A stretch of DNA of 33,777 nt from Ancylothrix sp. D3o (GTDB lineage: Bacteria; Cyanobacteriota; Cyanobacteriia; Cyanobacteriales; Oscillatoriaceae): contig NZ_JAMXEX010000028.1 of assembly GCF_025370775.1 (NCBI RefSeq), positions 1 to 33,777 of the forward strand, in the 5' to 3' direction. How positions within the stretch are numbered: position 1 is the first letter of the stretch; each line of letters begins with the position of its first letter. The notes beneath the pieces were generated by a model. That model had not been told where the DNA came from. It saw only the letters and a list, made by a program, of their open reading frames with translations, and made no database searches. Positions 16,508 through 25,702 of the stretch are shown piece after piece. The position numbers were made by a program, and so were the translations under genes.

Positions 16508-17062
16508 TTAAGCCAAAGTTGCCAACTCTTCCGCAGAAATATAACCGCTATCTTGCAAGGCTTTTAATACCTTTTCCACACTTTCTTCCTCAGATTCCAG
16601 ATCAGTACGGCACTCAACATCTGGCTGTTCTGGAGACTCATAAGGATCATCAATGCCGGTGAAATGCTTAATTTCTCCAGCACGAGCTTTTTTGTAAAGA
16701 CCTTTCACATCTCGACTTTCACAAACATTCAGAGGCGCATTCACAAACACCTCAACAAAATTGGCAATTCGACCACGAACTTCGCGGCGCATTTCCCGAT
16801 AAGGAGAAATCGCAGATACCAAAACAATCACGCCATTTCGCGTCAAAAGATGCGCCACAAAACCAATGCGGCGGATATTTTCATCGCGGTCTTCTTTAGA
16901 AAAACCCAAACCCTTCGTCAAATTTTCCCGAACAATATCACCATCGAGAATTTCCACCATATAACCGCGCTCTCGCAGTTTTTGTTCCACTGCACGGCTA
17001 ATCGTTGTTTTTCCGGCACCCGATAAACCCGTGAACCAAACGGTTACTCCACGTTTTTCCAT
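16508..17062 (-). CDS. cysC: Adenylylsulfate (APS) kinase
   Basis: Phosphorylates APS to PAPS with ATP, the second step of sulfate activation. The 184-aa protein has the P-loop GLSGAGKTT (12-20), the substrate motif DGD (40-42), RRIGFVA (65-71), S86 in SAISPYR (the serine modified in the E. coli enzyme), and the [23 protein letters not shown] lid region. Length is normal for a stand-alone kinase, not the CysNC fusion. The C-terminal 30 residues are acidic. It is the last gene of a minus-strand group with an SLC13 transporter and a USP-like gene, 166 bases downstream of the latter, and closes at a strong terminator. Confidence 0.95.
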   Translation of the reverse strand: MEKRGVTVWFTGLSGAGKTTISRAVEQKLRERGYMVEILDGDIVRENLTKGLGFSKEDRDENIRRIGFVAHLLTRNGVIVLVSAISPYREMRREVRGRIANFVEVFVNAPLNVCESRDVKGLYKKARAGEIKHFTGIDDPYESPEQPDVECRTDLESEEESVEKVLKALQDSGYISAEELATLA

Positions 17063-17228
17063 TGTTTCCTTTTCCTCCAGAATTGTTAAAATTACAGCTT
17101 TTTGTACGTTGAGGTTGGCGGAGCCATTTGAGATTGAATCAGAGCAGTTATTTCAGGGCGATGTATTCTTAAATCCTGGGTAGAATTTCTGCCTTTCATC
17201 GCCCCATCCACGCACCAAAGAAAGCAAA

Positions 17229-17696
17229 TTAGCCGTCTTCGATCCACTCTAATTTAGCTGTTCGGTCTCCTAATTTGGCCGCAAGCGTTGAAGAACCGCA
17301 GACAATCAGTTTTTGTGTGCCAGCGTTTAAGAGTTCATCCACATAAATGCTGGGAGGAACTTCTTTAAGAGCCGTTTCAACCGACAACCCTGCCTGAGAA
17401 CCATCCTTGAGAGCTTCTTGTAAGATATCTGCTGCTAAAGCACGATAGCCTTCTAGCATGGACGCTTGCAAGTTGCGCTGGGATGAAAGACCCAACCAAC
17501 CTTGCTCGCCTAAGTCCTGTACTAACTCATCCAAAGCCTCTGGGTCTATCAAAAATACCACATTCAAGGCAACACCCTCGATCCTCTGGCCGAGAGACGC
17601 TTGGCTTTCACTCAGGCTAACAGCCAACTCCAACCCGCGAGAGAGCGCTTTTTCGTAAGCATAAGGATTTGTCAACACTAGCGTCACGAGCGCCAT
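17229..17696 (-). CDS. Universal-stress-protein-like protein
   Basis: 155-aa cytoplasmic protein with an alternating beta/alpha pattern (ALVTLVLTNPYAYEKALSRG at the start, KLIVCGSSTLAAKLG near the end) like the UspA fold. The usual ATP-binding G-x2-G-x9-G pattern is not clearly preserved, so it is at best a divergent member. Its start lies one base after the stop of the SLC13 transporter gene, so the two are almost certainly co-transcribed and possibly translationally coupled. That suggests a role linked to the transporter. Assignment is tentative. Confidence 0.6.
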   Translation of the reverse strand: MALVTLVLTNPYAYEKALSRGLELAVSLSESQASLGQRIEGVALNVVFLIDPEALDELVQDLGEQGWLGLSSQRNLQASMLEGYRALAADILQEALKDGSQAGLSVETALKEVPPSIYVDELLNAGTQKLIVCGSSTLAAKLGDRTAKLEWIEDG

Positions 17697-17697
17697 C

Positions 17698-19143
17698 TTA
17701 CCACCTCAAACCCACGAGGGGCCAGTATATTTTGCTCATCAGTAAAAACAGCAAACACCCAATTAAATCAAGCCACAGTCCCCAGCGCAAGACGGCTAAA
17801 GGCTTAACATAACCACTACCGACAGCAATGGCAATAGCAGGGGTACTTACGGGAAACATAAATCCTAAACCAGCCGGGACAACAACGCCAAGGGTGATAG
17901 CGCGGGGATCTATGCCATAACTGGCTGCTAAAGACAAAGCCACCGGCATCAACACCGCCACCGTTGCAGCGTTGCTCATAAATTCTGTCAGCAGCAAGGA
18001 AATTAAAACAACTGCTACAAAAATAATTGTCGAACTTTGAATGCCTAAACCCAAGAGTTGTTTTGTCACAGCTTCAGTGGCGCCGGTGGAGTCAAGTGCT
18101 CCACTCAAAGCAATGGCGCTACCATACATGACGATAATTCCCCAGTTGACATCTTCTTCAACTTCCCGCCATTCGGCAATTCCCAAGACAAAGGCTAAAC
18201 CAACTCCCAAAAAAGCTATCGTGTCTAGTCCCCAACTATCGCCTTTTATTAACCACAGGACAATTACAAATACAATTAAACCGGCTGTCAACATTTCGCG
18301 GCGAGAAATGGGCCCCAGTTGTTTGTTGCGGACTTGTAAAAACTTTTGTGCTGCTTTGAGGGATACTTTTTCGTCTCCCATTACTAATAAAAGTAAGCCG
18401 TAAGCAACCAATCCCAAGACTATCACCACCGGCATTGACCACAGTGTCCATTCTCCAAAGCTGATCGTTTGGCCGGTGGCATTTTGCAAGATTCCTAATG
18501 CTAGGGGCCCTCTTGCGCCGCCGAGTAAGGTAGCATTAGAACCAATCACAGCCCCCCAAGCCATAGCCATAAACGCGGCTAAACCGAACTTGGTGCCGGC
18601 TTTGGCTCCTGTGGCGCGGACAACTTCGAGGACGATGGGAAATAACATGGCGGCGACGGCGTGGGCGATAATAAAACACGACATCAGGGCGCCGATGCCT
18701 AATATTGCTCCAAGTAAGGAACTTTGGGTTTTACCAAACCGCGAGACAACTGCTAAGGCTAAACGGGTACTCAGTCCCGACCGCATGATCGGGCTGCTGA
18801 GAATCAAAACACCCAAAACGAAAAAGACGGCCCAATTTCCAAAGTAGGTATAGGTGCTTTTTTGGGAGATTGCGCCGCTAAAAGGCAGTAAGGCTAAAAT
18901 CAGGATGCCGGTGACGGGTAAGGGTAGGGTGTTTGTTGCCCATAAAAATACGGCGACTCCAAAAACGGCGAGTGACCGTCTCGCTTCGACGGTATAGCTG
19001 GCCGGTAAGGGTATTACCATTACCGTGAGGTAGATGGCGAGGGCTACCAAACTCCAAATCCAGCGCCCTTGTGATGAGGTAGCATACTGCAAAAAGGCGC
19101 GGAATCGGTCGGGTATCTTTAGATTTGCTGGTGTTTCATTCAT
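17698..19143 (-). CDS. SLC13/DASS family sodium-coupled anion transporter
   Basis: 481-aa polytopic membrane protein with about 11-12 hydrophobic segments. Family signatures are the GAVIGSNATLLGGARGP hairpin, the region LTEFMSNAATVAVLMPV, and the C-terminal GFMFPVSTPAIAIAVGSGY segment. The family imports sulfate or dicarboxylates with sodium. Gene company (USP-like gene one base downstream, then cysC) favours sulfate, but that is inference from position. I start at the ATG at 19143 (MNETPANLKIPDRF); the frame is open 56 codons further upstream, but that stretch is low-complexity and unlike the family. Confidence 0.85.
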   Translation of the reverse strand: MNETPANLKIPDRFRAFLQYATSSQGRWIWSLVALAIYLTVMVIPLPASYTVEARRSLAVFGVAVFLWATNTLPLPVTGILILALLPFSGAISQKSTYTYFGNWAVFFVLGVLILSSPIMRSGLSTRLALAVVSRFGKTQSSLLGAILGIGALMSCFIIAHAVAAMLFPIVLEVVRATGAKAGTKFGLAAFMAMAWGAVIGSNATLLGGARGPLALGILQNATGQTISFGEWTLWSMPVVIVLGLVAYGLLLLVMGDEKVSLKAAQKFLQVRNKQLGPISRREMLTAGLIVFVIVLWLIKGDSWGLDTIAFLGVGLAFVLGIAEWREVEEDVNWGIIVMYGSAIALSGALDSTGATEAVTKQLLGLGIQSSTIIFVAVVLISLLLTEFMSNAATVAVLMPVALSLAASYGIDPRAITLGVVVPAGLGFMFPVSTPAIAIAVGSGYVKPLAVLRWGLWLDLIGCLLFLLMSKIYWPLVGLRW

Positions 19144-19809
19144 GCCGGTGTTTAGCCCAACTTTATTTCCTAAGTTTTTATCTTTACATATAATAATTAT
19201 TTCCCTGAAATTTCTTAGAAAAAAAATGTTTGTTTTGTAACAATTTTTCCCAGCCCGTCTTTTCTTCTCCACCGTCTGTAAAAAATTAGTAAATATTAAG
19301 TGAAGAAACATTAAAAAGGCTTGGCAAAACGAGAAAAATGGTTTAAAAAGAGACGATTATTTTTTAGAGCCGTAACGTCGGGGTGGCTACTCATCGATTA
19401 ACTCTTGATATAAAATCGGCTTTTGGTTGGCGGTTTTTTCGCGTTGCTTGTTTTTGTGCTCATGGCGTCTTATTTTTTAACCGCCGATCTAAGGCTGGCA
19501 AAATGCCTTTCCCACCGATTAACGCAGATGTGCTGAAGATAGGAATTTTGGGTTATTTTAGTGTTTAGCGTTTATCGCCGCTACCGGCTGTGTTTTGGAA
19601 TTTTAAATTTATCTTTAAGTAAGGGATATTGGCGGGTTTTTGCTGCTCAAATTTGTAATTTTTGAGGAATCAAGGTAGGAAAATATCGTTTGTACATAGA
19701 TTTTTTGTCAAACAGCTTATTTGGGATAAATTTAGATTTATAATAAATTCAAGCGAGATCAGGAGATATCTTTGCTTAGTCACCAGTTACCCGTTCCTCT
19801 CTATTGCCT
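19144..19809. other. Divergent intergenic region, no gene recognised
   Basis: About 665 bases between the SLC13 gene and the rightward coiled-coil gene. Short open frames here (for example 19383-19568) have no ribosome-binding site or domain. A fragment ATTAACGCAGATG near 19517 resembles the dispersed ACGCAGAT repeat. It presumably holds two divergent promoters; none was clearly identified. Confidence 0.5.
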
Positions 19810-21153
19810 ATGTATCGTCTCAATAACCGCGCTTTTGATATTTTACAGGCAGAAGTTAAAAACATGACCGGCAATCAGGGAACCGGCAAAGTTCAGCGAG
19901 AAATTATTCTCAAACGTTTGGAAAAGTTGCGATTGCAAAAAGGCGAACCGGCCAACGAACAAGAACTGCAAGCAACCTTGAACGATATTTTACCCAATTT
20001 TAGCCAAGCTGTCCTCAAAAAAGCCGCTGTTGCTAACAAGAAAAAATCAAATAGTTCTTTAGGTTGTTTGTTTGGTTTGCTGTTGTTTGGAGGGGGGATG
20101 GCGGGGTTGGTTTGGTTGGTTAATTTGCCGTTTCCGATGATTAGAAAGCCGGTGGCAAATGTGGCGCCGCTGTTGTTGTTACCCAGCTATATTGCAATGG
20201 ATAATGATTATAAACAAGCGACGGCTTTGGTAGAGCAAGCTGACCAATTGGTGAATAAAGCAACGAGTGGGGCGGATATTGAATTAGGAGAGCAAAAAGT
20301 TAAAAAAGCCCAAGAACATCTTAATCGCTTGCCGGTCTGGTTTTTGGGATATGAACCAAAGTTTTATTGCAGTTTGTTTGCTTGTAGCTGGCGATTTACC
20401 TTTGATGAATTTGAAAGAGCAAGAAAAAACATCGGCAGAATGGAAGCCATTGTTTTTCAAGAAAGAAATGCTCAAATTAAATTAAGCGAAGCTGAAACAG
20501 CTTTAAATACAGCTAAATCACAATATCAACAAGCCGCAGCAGGGGAACCTCAACAAAAAGCAATTACAGCATGGCAAACAGCGATAGATCAAATGAGAGA
20601 ACTGCCAAAAGAAACTTTAGCTTATCAAATGGTACAGCCGAAATTAAGCGCGGCTGAGAGAGATTTTGTCCAGGTTGTCGGAGATGCAGCCGGCAGGACA
20701 AATTCAAATAATTTAATTGAAGCGGCAAAACAGTATGCACTTTTAGCAGCGCAAGCTTCCCAAAATCCGCCGCATCCAGCCAAACAGTGGGAAGAAATTG
20801 GCAGTTTGTGGGAAGAAGCTATTAAACAATTAAAAATGGTTGGGGTGAAAGAATCGGGATATGTTGATGCTCAAAAAAAATTAGCCGAATATCAAAAAAA
20901 CTTAGGCACAGTGAGATTGAGAAAACAAATGGAAGAAGAATCAGTTAAAGCTTTACAAGATGCCAAACAACTGATACCATATTGGCAAACAATGGCAGGA
21001 CAAGAAAAGGCCAATGGGGGAAGATTGAGCGCCGAATTGCAAAAAATTATTAATGAATTAGAAAGCGTAAAAACAGGAACAACAGCCCATAAAGAAGCCC
21101 AAGAATTGTTAAAATTTGCCAGAGAAAGTCAGAAACAATTACAGCAAAATTAG
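19810..21153 (+). CDS. Coiled-coil protein with one membrane segment, unknown function
   Basis: 447-aa protein. The N-terminal 80 residues are charged (YRLNNRAFDILQAEVKNMTG) and contain a small repeat-like region rich in Lys and Glu. One membrane segment follows (about 83-108, SSLGCLFGLLLFGGGMAG), then a long alpha-helical Ala/Gln/Glu-rich region with coiled-coil character to the end, probably extracytoplasmic. I recognise no enzyme motif. The start is ATG 19810; a TTG two codons upstream is possible. It precedes two zinc-ribbon kinases on the same strand but is separated from them by 279 bases, so a shared transcript is uncertain. Function cannot be assigned. Confidence 0.7.
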   Translation: MYRLNNRAFDILQAEVKNMTGNQGTGKVQREIILKRLEKLRLQKGEPANEQELQATLNDILPNFSQAVLKKAAVANKKKSNSSLGCLFGLLLFGGGMAGLVWLVNLPFPMIRKPVANVAPLLLLPSYIAMDNDYKQATALVEQADQLVNKATSGADIELGEQKVKKAQEHLNRLPVWFLGYEPKFYCSLFACSWRFTFDEFERARKNIGRMEAIVFQERNAQIKLSEAETALNTAKSQYQQAAAGEPQQKAITAWQTAIDQMRELPKETLAYQMVQPKLSAAERDFVQVVGDAAGRTNSNNLIEAAKQYALLAAQASQNPPHPAKQWEEIGSLWEEAIKQLKMVGVKESGYVDAQKKLAEYQKNLGTVRLRKQMEEESVKALQDAKQLIPYWQTMAGQEKANGGRLSAELQKIINELESVKTGTTAHKEAQELLKFARESQKQLQQN

Positions 21154-21316
21154 CTTGCTGCTTTACTTTTAGCAGCCAAAAAGTGAAAATAAGCTGCTCG
21201 CCAATCTAAAGCCCCATCTCTAAAATGGTCTAAACCCCCATCCCAAAAGTGTAATTTTCTGTAACAGTAGTAAAACAACCCCGGTCACCAAAAACCTCTT
21301 GCAGCCAACCTACCAC

Positions 21317-21351
21317 CTATCCGCGTTAATCTGCGTTAATCTGCGGTTAAA
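21317..21351. repeat. Dispersed ACGCAGAT-type repeat, inverted copy
   Basis: Two units of GTTAATCTGC between CCGC and GGTT. Its reverse complement closely matches the repeat at 11099-11141, including the AACCGCAGAT start and the adjoining T run. It lies between two genes, about 80 bases before the first kinase start. Confidence 0.6.
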
Positions 21352-21432
21352 AAACAAACTGCAAGAAATCGCTCAGACATTTGGTGTCAGAAAAAACTAC
21401 CATAGAAATCTATGCGTCAATAACTCGTGAGT

Positions 21433-23460
21433 ATGAGCTATTGCCTAAACCCTAACTGTTCGCAGCCTCAAAATCCACTCTCAGTTAAGTTTTGCCTCAG
21501 TTGCGGGACACAACTACTGCTGAAAGATCGCTATCGCGCCATTCAACCGCTTGGTCAAGGGGGAATGGGGCGAACGTTCTTGTCAGTAGATGAACACCGG
21601 CTTAAATCTCGCTGTGTGATCAAACAATTGTTACCGGCGCCGGAAATTCAAGGTAATTCCAAAGCACTGAAAAAAGCCGTTGAGTTATTTGAACAAGAAG
21701 CCCTCCGTTTGCTGGAATTGGGAGAACAACACCCGCAAATTCCCGCTTTATTAGCCTATTTTGAACAAGATAAGCGATTGTATTTAGTCCAGCAACTTAT
21801 TGAAGGACAAGATTTATGGCAAGAATTAGAAGAAAACGGGCCCTTTAGCGAAGAACAAATCCGGCAATTGTTGAGTGATTTGCTGCCGGTTTTGCAATTT
21901 GTCCACGAACATCAAGTTATCCACCGAGATATTAAACCGACGAATATTATCCGCCGCAAATCTTTACCAAGTTTGTCAAAAGGCGGCAAAGCAGATTTGG
22001 TATTAATTGATTTTGGAGTATCAAAACAATTAAGCAGTACAGGTATCCACACCGGCACACGCACCGGCACAGAAGGCTATGCGCCGATTGAACAATTACG
22101 CAATGGTCAAGCTTACCCCGCCAGCGATATTTACAGTCTGGGAGTTACCTGTATTCACCTGTTAACTCAGACTCCTTTAGACGAATTATTTGATCCGATG
22201 ATCGGACAGTGGCGGTGGCGGAGTGTTTTGCAACAAAGAGGAACAGATGTTAGCCCAAAATTGGCTTTAATTTTAGACAAAATGCTCAAAGAATGGGTTA
22301 ATGAACGTTATCAAAATGCCGGCGATGTAGTTAAAGATTTGAATGCCGGTCAATCAAAAGTGGGAAATTCACCGCTATTGTTGTTGCAAGAAGCTGCTTA
22401 CCGGCCGGTGGCGACAACACCTGTAGTAAGTAGGCCGGTTTCTGATAGACCCTTAACTACCGCTCATCATAATATAAGCCTCAGTCAATCCTCCGCGCTT
22501 TCTGATACTTTTTTAACCACATCACCGCCGCCAAGAAGTGCGCCTGTAACTTGGCGGCGAATTAATATCCTCAAAGGACATTCTCGCTACGTTAATGCAG
22601 TCGCTTTTAGTCCTTTAGGCAACTTACTAGCATCGGGAAGTTCTGACAAAACTATCAAACTTTGGCAACTAGACAACGGCAAATTACTAGCAACCTTTAC
22701 CGGCCATTCTGATGATGTTAATTCCCTTGCTTTTAGTCCCGAAGGACAATATCTTGCCTCTGGAAGTTTAGACAGAACCATTAAACTTTGGCAACTAGAC
22801 ACCGGCAAATTACTCGGCACTTTTGCCGGTCATTCTGACTCAGTATTATCCGTTGCATTTAGTCCGGGGGGACAATTTCTTGCCTCTGGAAGTTGGGATA
22901 AAACTGTGAAAGTAATTCATTTACCCACCGGCAAATTACTTTACACTTTGGGAGGACATGGTGCCGGTGTTAGGACGGTAGCTTTTTCACCCGATGGCAA
23001 AATACTTGCCTCTGGATGTTGGGATAAAACAATTAATCTCTGGAAAATGGAAAATGGCGAACTATTAGAAACGCTAGGAGGACACTTAGATCCCGTCAGT
23101 TCCCTTGCATTTAGTCCGCGTAGTGTAACACTAGTTTCTGGGAGTGAAGACAAAACAATTAAAATTTGGCAATTTGATAAAAGAGGAGAATTAACAGCAC
23201 CTACACGCACCCTAGCCGGTCATTCCAATTGGGTAAACACAGTATCAATTAACCCCCGTTCGCCGATTTTAGCATCAGGAAGCCGAGATAAAACTATTAA
23301 ACTCTGGCATTTGCAATCTGGGCAATTGTTGCAAACATTATCAGGAGAATCTTATACTGTAAATGCTGTAATATTTAGCCCCGATGGTCAAACCTTGGTG
23401 AGTGGAAGTGAAGATAAAACAATTAAAATTTGGCGGATGTTTCCAATTGGAAAAGCATAA
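21433..23460 (+). CDS. Zinc-ribbon Ser/Thr protein kinase with C-terminal WD40 propeller
   Basis: 675-aa Hanks-type kinase. A short zinc ribbon leads (C4, C9, C21, C24). The kinase domain (about 34-310) has glycine loop GQGGMG (41-46), VIK with K64, catalytic HRDIKPTN (H164, D166, K168, N171), DFG (193-195) and a GYAPIEQ activation-segment end, so it should be active. A Pro/Ser/Thr-rich linker leads to seven WD40 repeats (377-675), enough for one complete propeller that likely binds partners. There is no membrane segment. ATG 21433 is preferred to GTG 21427. It is followed 109 bases later by a paralogue with the same plan. Substrates are unknown. Confidence 0.9.
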   Translation: MSYCLNPNCSQPQNPLSVKFCLSCGTQLLLKDRYRAIQPLGQGGMGRTFLSVDEHRLKSRCVIKQLLPAPEIQGNSKALKKAVELFEQEALRLLELGEQHPQIPALLAYFEQDKRLYLVQQLIEGQDLWQELEENGPFSEEQIRQLLSDLLPVLQFVHEHQVIHRDIKPTNIIRRKSLPSLSKGGKADLVLIDFGVSKQLSSTGIHTGTRTGTEGYAPIEQLRNGQAYPASDIYSLGVTCIHLLTQTPLDELFDPMIGQWRWRSVLQQRGTDVSPKLALILDKMLKEWVNERYQNAGDVVKDLNAGQSKVGNSPLLLLQEAAYRPVATTPVVSRPVSDRPLTTAHHNISLSQSSALSDTFLTTSPPPRSAPVTWRRINILKGHSRYVNAVAFSPLGNLLASGSSDKTIKLWQLDNGKLLATFTGHSDDVNSLAFSPEGQYLASGSLDRTIKLWQLDTGKLLGTFAGHSDSVLSVAFSPGGQFLASGSWDKTVKVIHLPTGKLLYTLGGHGAGVRTVAFSPDGKILASGCWDKTINLWKMENGELLETLGGHLDPVSSLAFSPRSVTLVSGSEDKTIKIWQFDKRGELTAPTRTLAGHSNWVNTVSINPRSPILASGSRDKTIKLWHLQSGQLLQTLSGESYTVNAVIFSPDGQTLVSGSEDKTIKIWRMFPIGKA

Positions 23461-23569
23461 AATTTTCTGGCAAAGTTTTTTTTAGGCCAGATAAAAGCCG
23501 TGTCCTTGGCTACAAAATAACAAAAACTTATTCGGCGTTTAAAAAGTCCTTAACTCCCTAAAAAAAGCC

Positions 23570-25387
23570 ATGAATTATTGTATTAACCCAACTTGCCAAA
23601 AACCCCAAAATCCTGAAAACAATAAATTTTGCCAAAGTTGCGGGATGAGGTTATTGGTCAGGGAGCATTTTAGGGTGATAAAACCTTTGGGAGAAGGGGG
23701 ATTTACGCGGACGTTTTTAGCGGTAGATGAAGATTTGCCCTCGAAACCTTTTTGCGTAATCAAACAGTTTTTTTCCCCAGAAAACGTCAATACAGAACAG
23801 GCAAAAGAGCGATTTGAGCGAGAGGCTTTGCAGTTAGATATTTTGGGGAAAAATCCCCAGATTCCCCAGTTGTTAGCTTTTTTTGAATTGGAGGGCCGGC
23901 AATATTTGGTGCAAGAGTTTATTGAAGGGGAAAGTTTAGCAGAGGAGTTAGAACAAAAGGGCCCTTTTAATGAAACGGATATTCGGGTTTTGTTGGGGGA
24001 TTTGTTATCGGTTTTGGAGTTTGTGCATAGTAATTCGGTGATTCATCGGGATATTAAGCCTGCGAATGTGATTAGAAGAAACTCAGACCGCAGGTTGGTT
24101 TTGGTAGATTTTGGGGCGTCTAAGTTGGTTGGCGGGGGAAATCGTGTGGCGACGATTTTAGGAAGTCCTGAGTATGTGGCGCCTGAACAATTGCAGGGGA
24201 GGCCGGTTTTTGCCAGTGATTTATTTAGTTTGGGGGTGATGTGTGTGCAGTTGTTAACAAAGGAGTCTCCGTTTAATTTGCGACGGGGTGGTGAGTGGGT
24301 TTGGCGGGAGTTTCTTTTGAGGCCGGTGAGTGCGGTATTAGGTGGAATTTTGGATCGGTTGTTGGCGGATTCTTTGCAGGTTCGTTATAGTTCGACTTCT
24401 GAGGTTTTGGAGGATTTGACGCAGGTTAGACCGCAGGTTTGGAAGGCTTTACAAACACTTTCTACTGGTGATAAAGTTCGCTGTGTGGCTGTGTCTTCGG
24501 ATAGTCAATTTGTGGCAGCCGGTGTTGATGGCAAAGATGTTCCGTCGGAACGTCTGTACTTGTGGAATGTTGGGGGAAATCTCAAGGTTCGCAGTTTGGG
24601 CAATTTGCTTTCGGGTCATTCGGGTTGGGTTAATTCAATTGCGTTTTCGGCGGATGGTCAGTTGTTGGTGAGTGGTAGTTGTGACCGGACGGTGAAAATT
24701 TGGAACTTGGGGACGGGTAAGTTAGTTCGGACTTTGGGGAGTTGGTTTTCTAAGGATTGGGGATGGGTTTATTCGGTGGCGGTTTGGGGGGATTTGGTGG
24801 TGAGTGGTCATGGGGATCGGTTGCTAAGAGTTTGGAGTTTGGCGACGGGGAAGATGTTGGGGAGTTTTGCTGGTCATTCGGGGTGGGTGGAGTCGGTGGC
24901 GTTTCGTCCTGATGGTAAGGTTGTGGCGTCTGGGAGTGGAGACCGGTCTGTGAAGGTTTGGAATGTGGCGAGTGGGGATGCGGTTTTGACGCTGACGGGC
25001 CATTCGGAGGGTGTGTCTTCTGTGGCGTTTAGTTTGGATGGTCAAGTTTTGGTAAGTGGGAGTGGGGATGGAACTGTGCGGTTATGGCAGTTGGCTTCTG
25101 CGGAGTTGTTGGGGTGTTTGTCGCATTCGGGGCCGGTGGTTTCGGTGGCGGTTAGTCCGGATGGTCAGGCCATAGCTGGGGGAGGACGCGATGGGGTTGT
25201 GCGGTTGTGGAATCCTTATACAGGGGAGATGTTGGTGAGTCTTCGTTATCCGGGTGTGGTTTCTTCGTTGGCGTTTAGTGCGGATGGTCAGATGCTTGTG
25301 GTTGGCGGTTTGAGTGGGAAGATTGGGTTATGGCGTTTACAGCCTTCTGGGGTGTCTGCCGGCGGGAAAGGGGGGGTGAAGAATTGA
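23570..25387 (+). CDS. Second zinc-ribbon Ser/Thr protein kinase with WD40 repeats
   Basis: 605-aa paralogue of the preceding kinase. Zinc ribbon cysteines are at the same positions (C4, C9, C21, C24), the glycine loop is GEGGFT (41-46), VIK with K65, HRDIKPAN (H159, D161, K163, N166) and DFG (180-182), followed by a YVAPEQ segment. WD40-like repeats fill about residues 290-600; several are irregular, with GHSGWV and SASGD-type turns. The linker between kinase and propeller is much shorter than in the first copy. The 3' two-thirds of the gene is unusually G- and T-rich on the coding strand, unlike its neighbour, so the pair has diverged in base composition as well as sequence. Confidence 0.88.
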   Translation: MNYCINPTCQKPQNPENNKFCQSCGMRLLVREHFRVIKPLGEGGFTRTFLAVDEDLPSKPFCVIKQFFSPENVNTEQAKERFEREALQLDILGKNPQIPQLLAFFELEGRQYLVQEFIEGESLAEELEQKGPFNETDIRVLLGDLLSVLEFVHSNSVIHRDIKPANVIRRNSDRRLVLVDFGASKLVGGGNRVATILGSPEYVAPEQLQGRPVFASDLFSLGVMCVQLLTKESPFNLRRGGEWVWREFLLRPVSAVLGGILDRLLADSLQVRYSSTSEVLEDLTQVRPQVWKALQTLSTGDKVRCVAVSSDSQFVAAGVDGKDVPSERLYLWNVGGNLKVRSLGNLLSGHSGWVNSIAFSADGQLLVSGSCDRTVKIWNLGTGKLVRTLGSWFSKDWGWVYSVAVWGDLVVSGHGDRLLRVWSLATGKMLGSFAGHSGWVESVAFRPDGKVVASGSGDRSVKVWNVASGDAVLTLTGHSEGVSSVAFSLDGQVLVSGSGDGTVRLWQLASAELLGCLSHSGPVVSVAVSPDGQAIAGGGRDGVVRLWNPYTGEMLVSLRYPGVVSSLAFSADGQMLVVGGLSGKIGLWRLQPSGVSAGGKGGVKN

Positions 25388-25482
25388 AGCCGGTCGGCTA
25401 TGGTTCGGGAAGTGGAAAATTTTTTTGACAAACCTCTTGCGTTTTTGGGGAGGTTGTGTTAAGTTTATAAATCGTTGGTGAC

Positions 25483-25556
<74 letters not shown>

Positions 25557-25702
25557 TTAAATCAAACTCAATCACAGTAAGCGTTTTGGCTTTTGGTAAA
25601 AGCTTTTCATAAGGTTTATCAGCATCTATAAGTGTGACAAATTCTGCCACTTTCAACCATCTTATAAGATAAATTTAAGATACGAGATTTCAAGGGTTTG
25701 AG

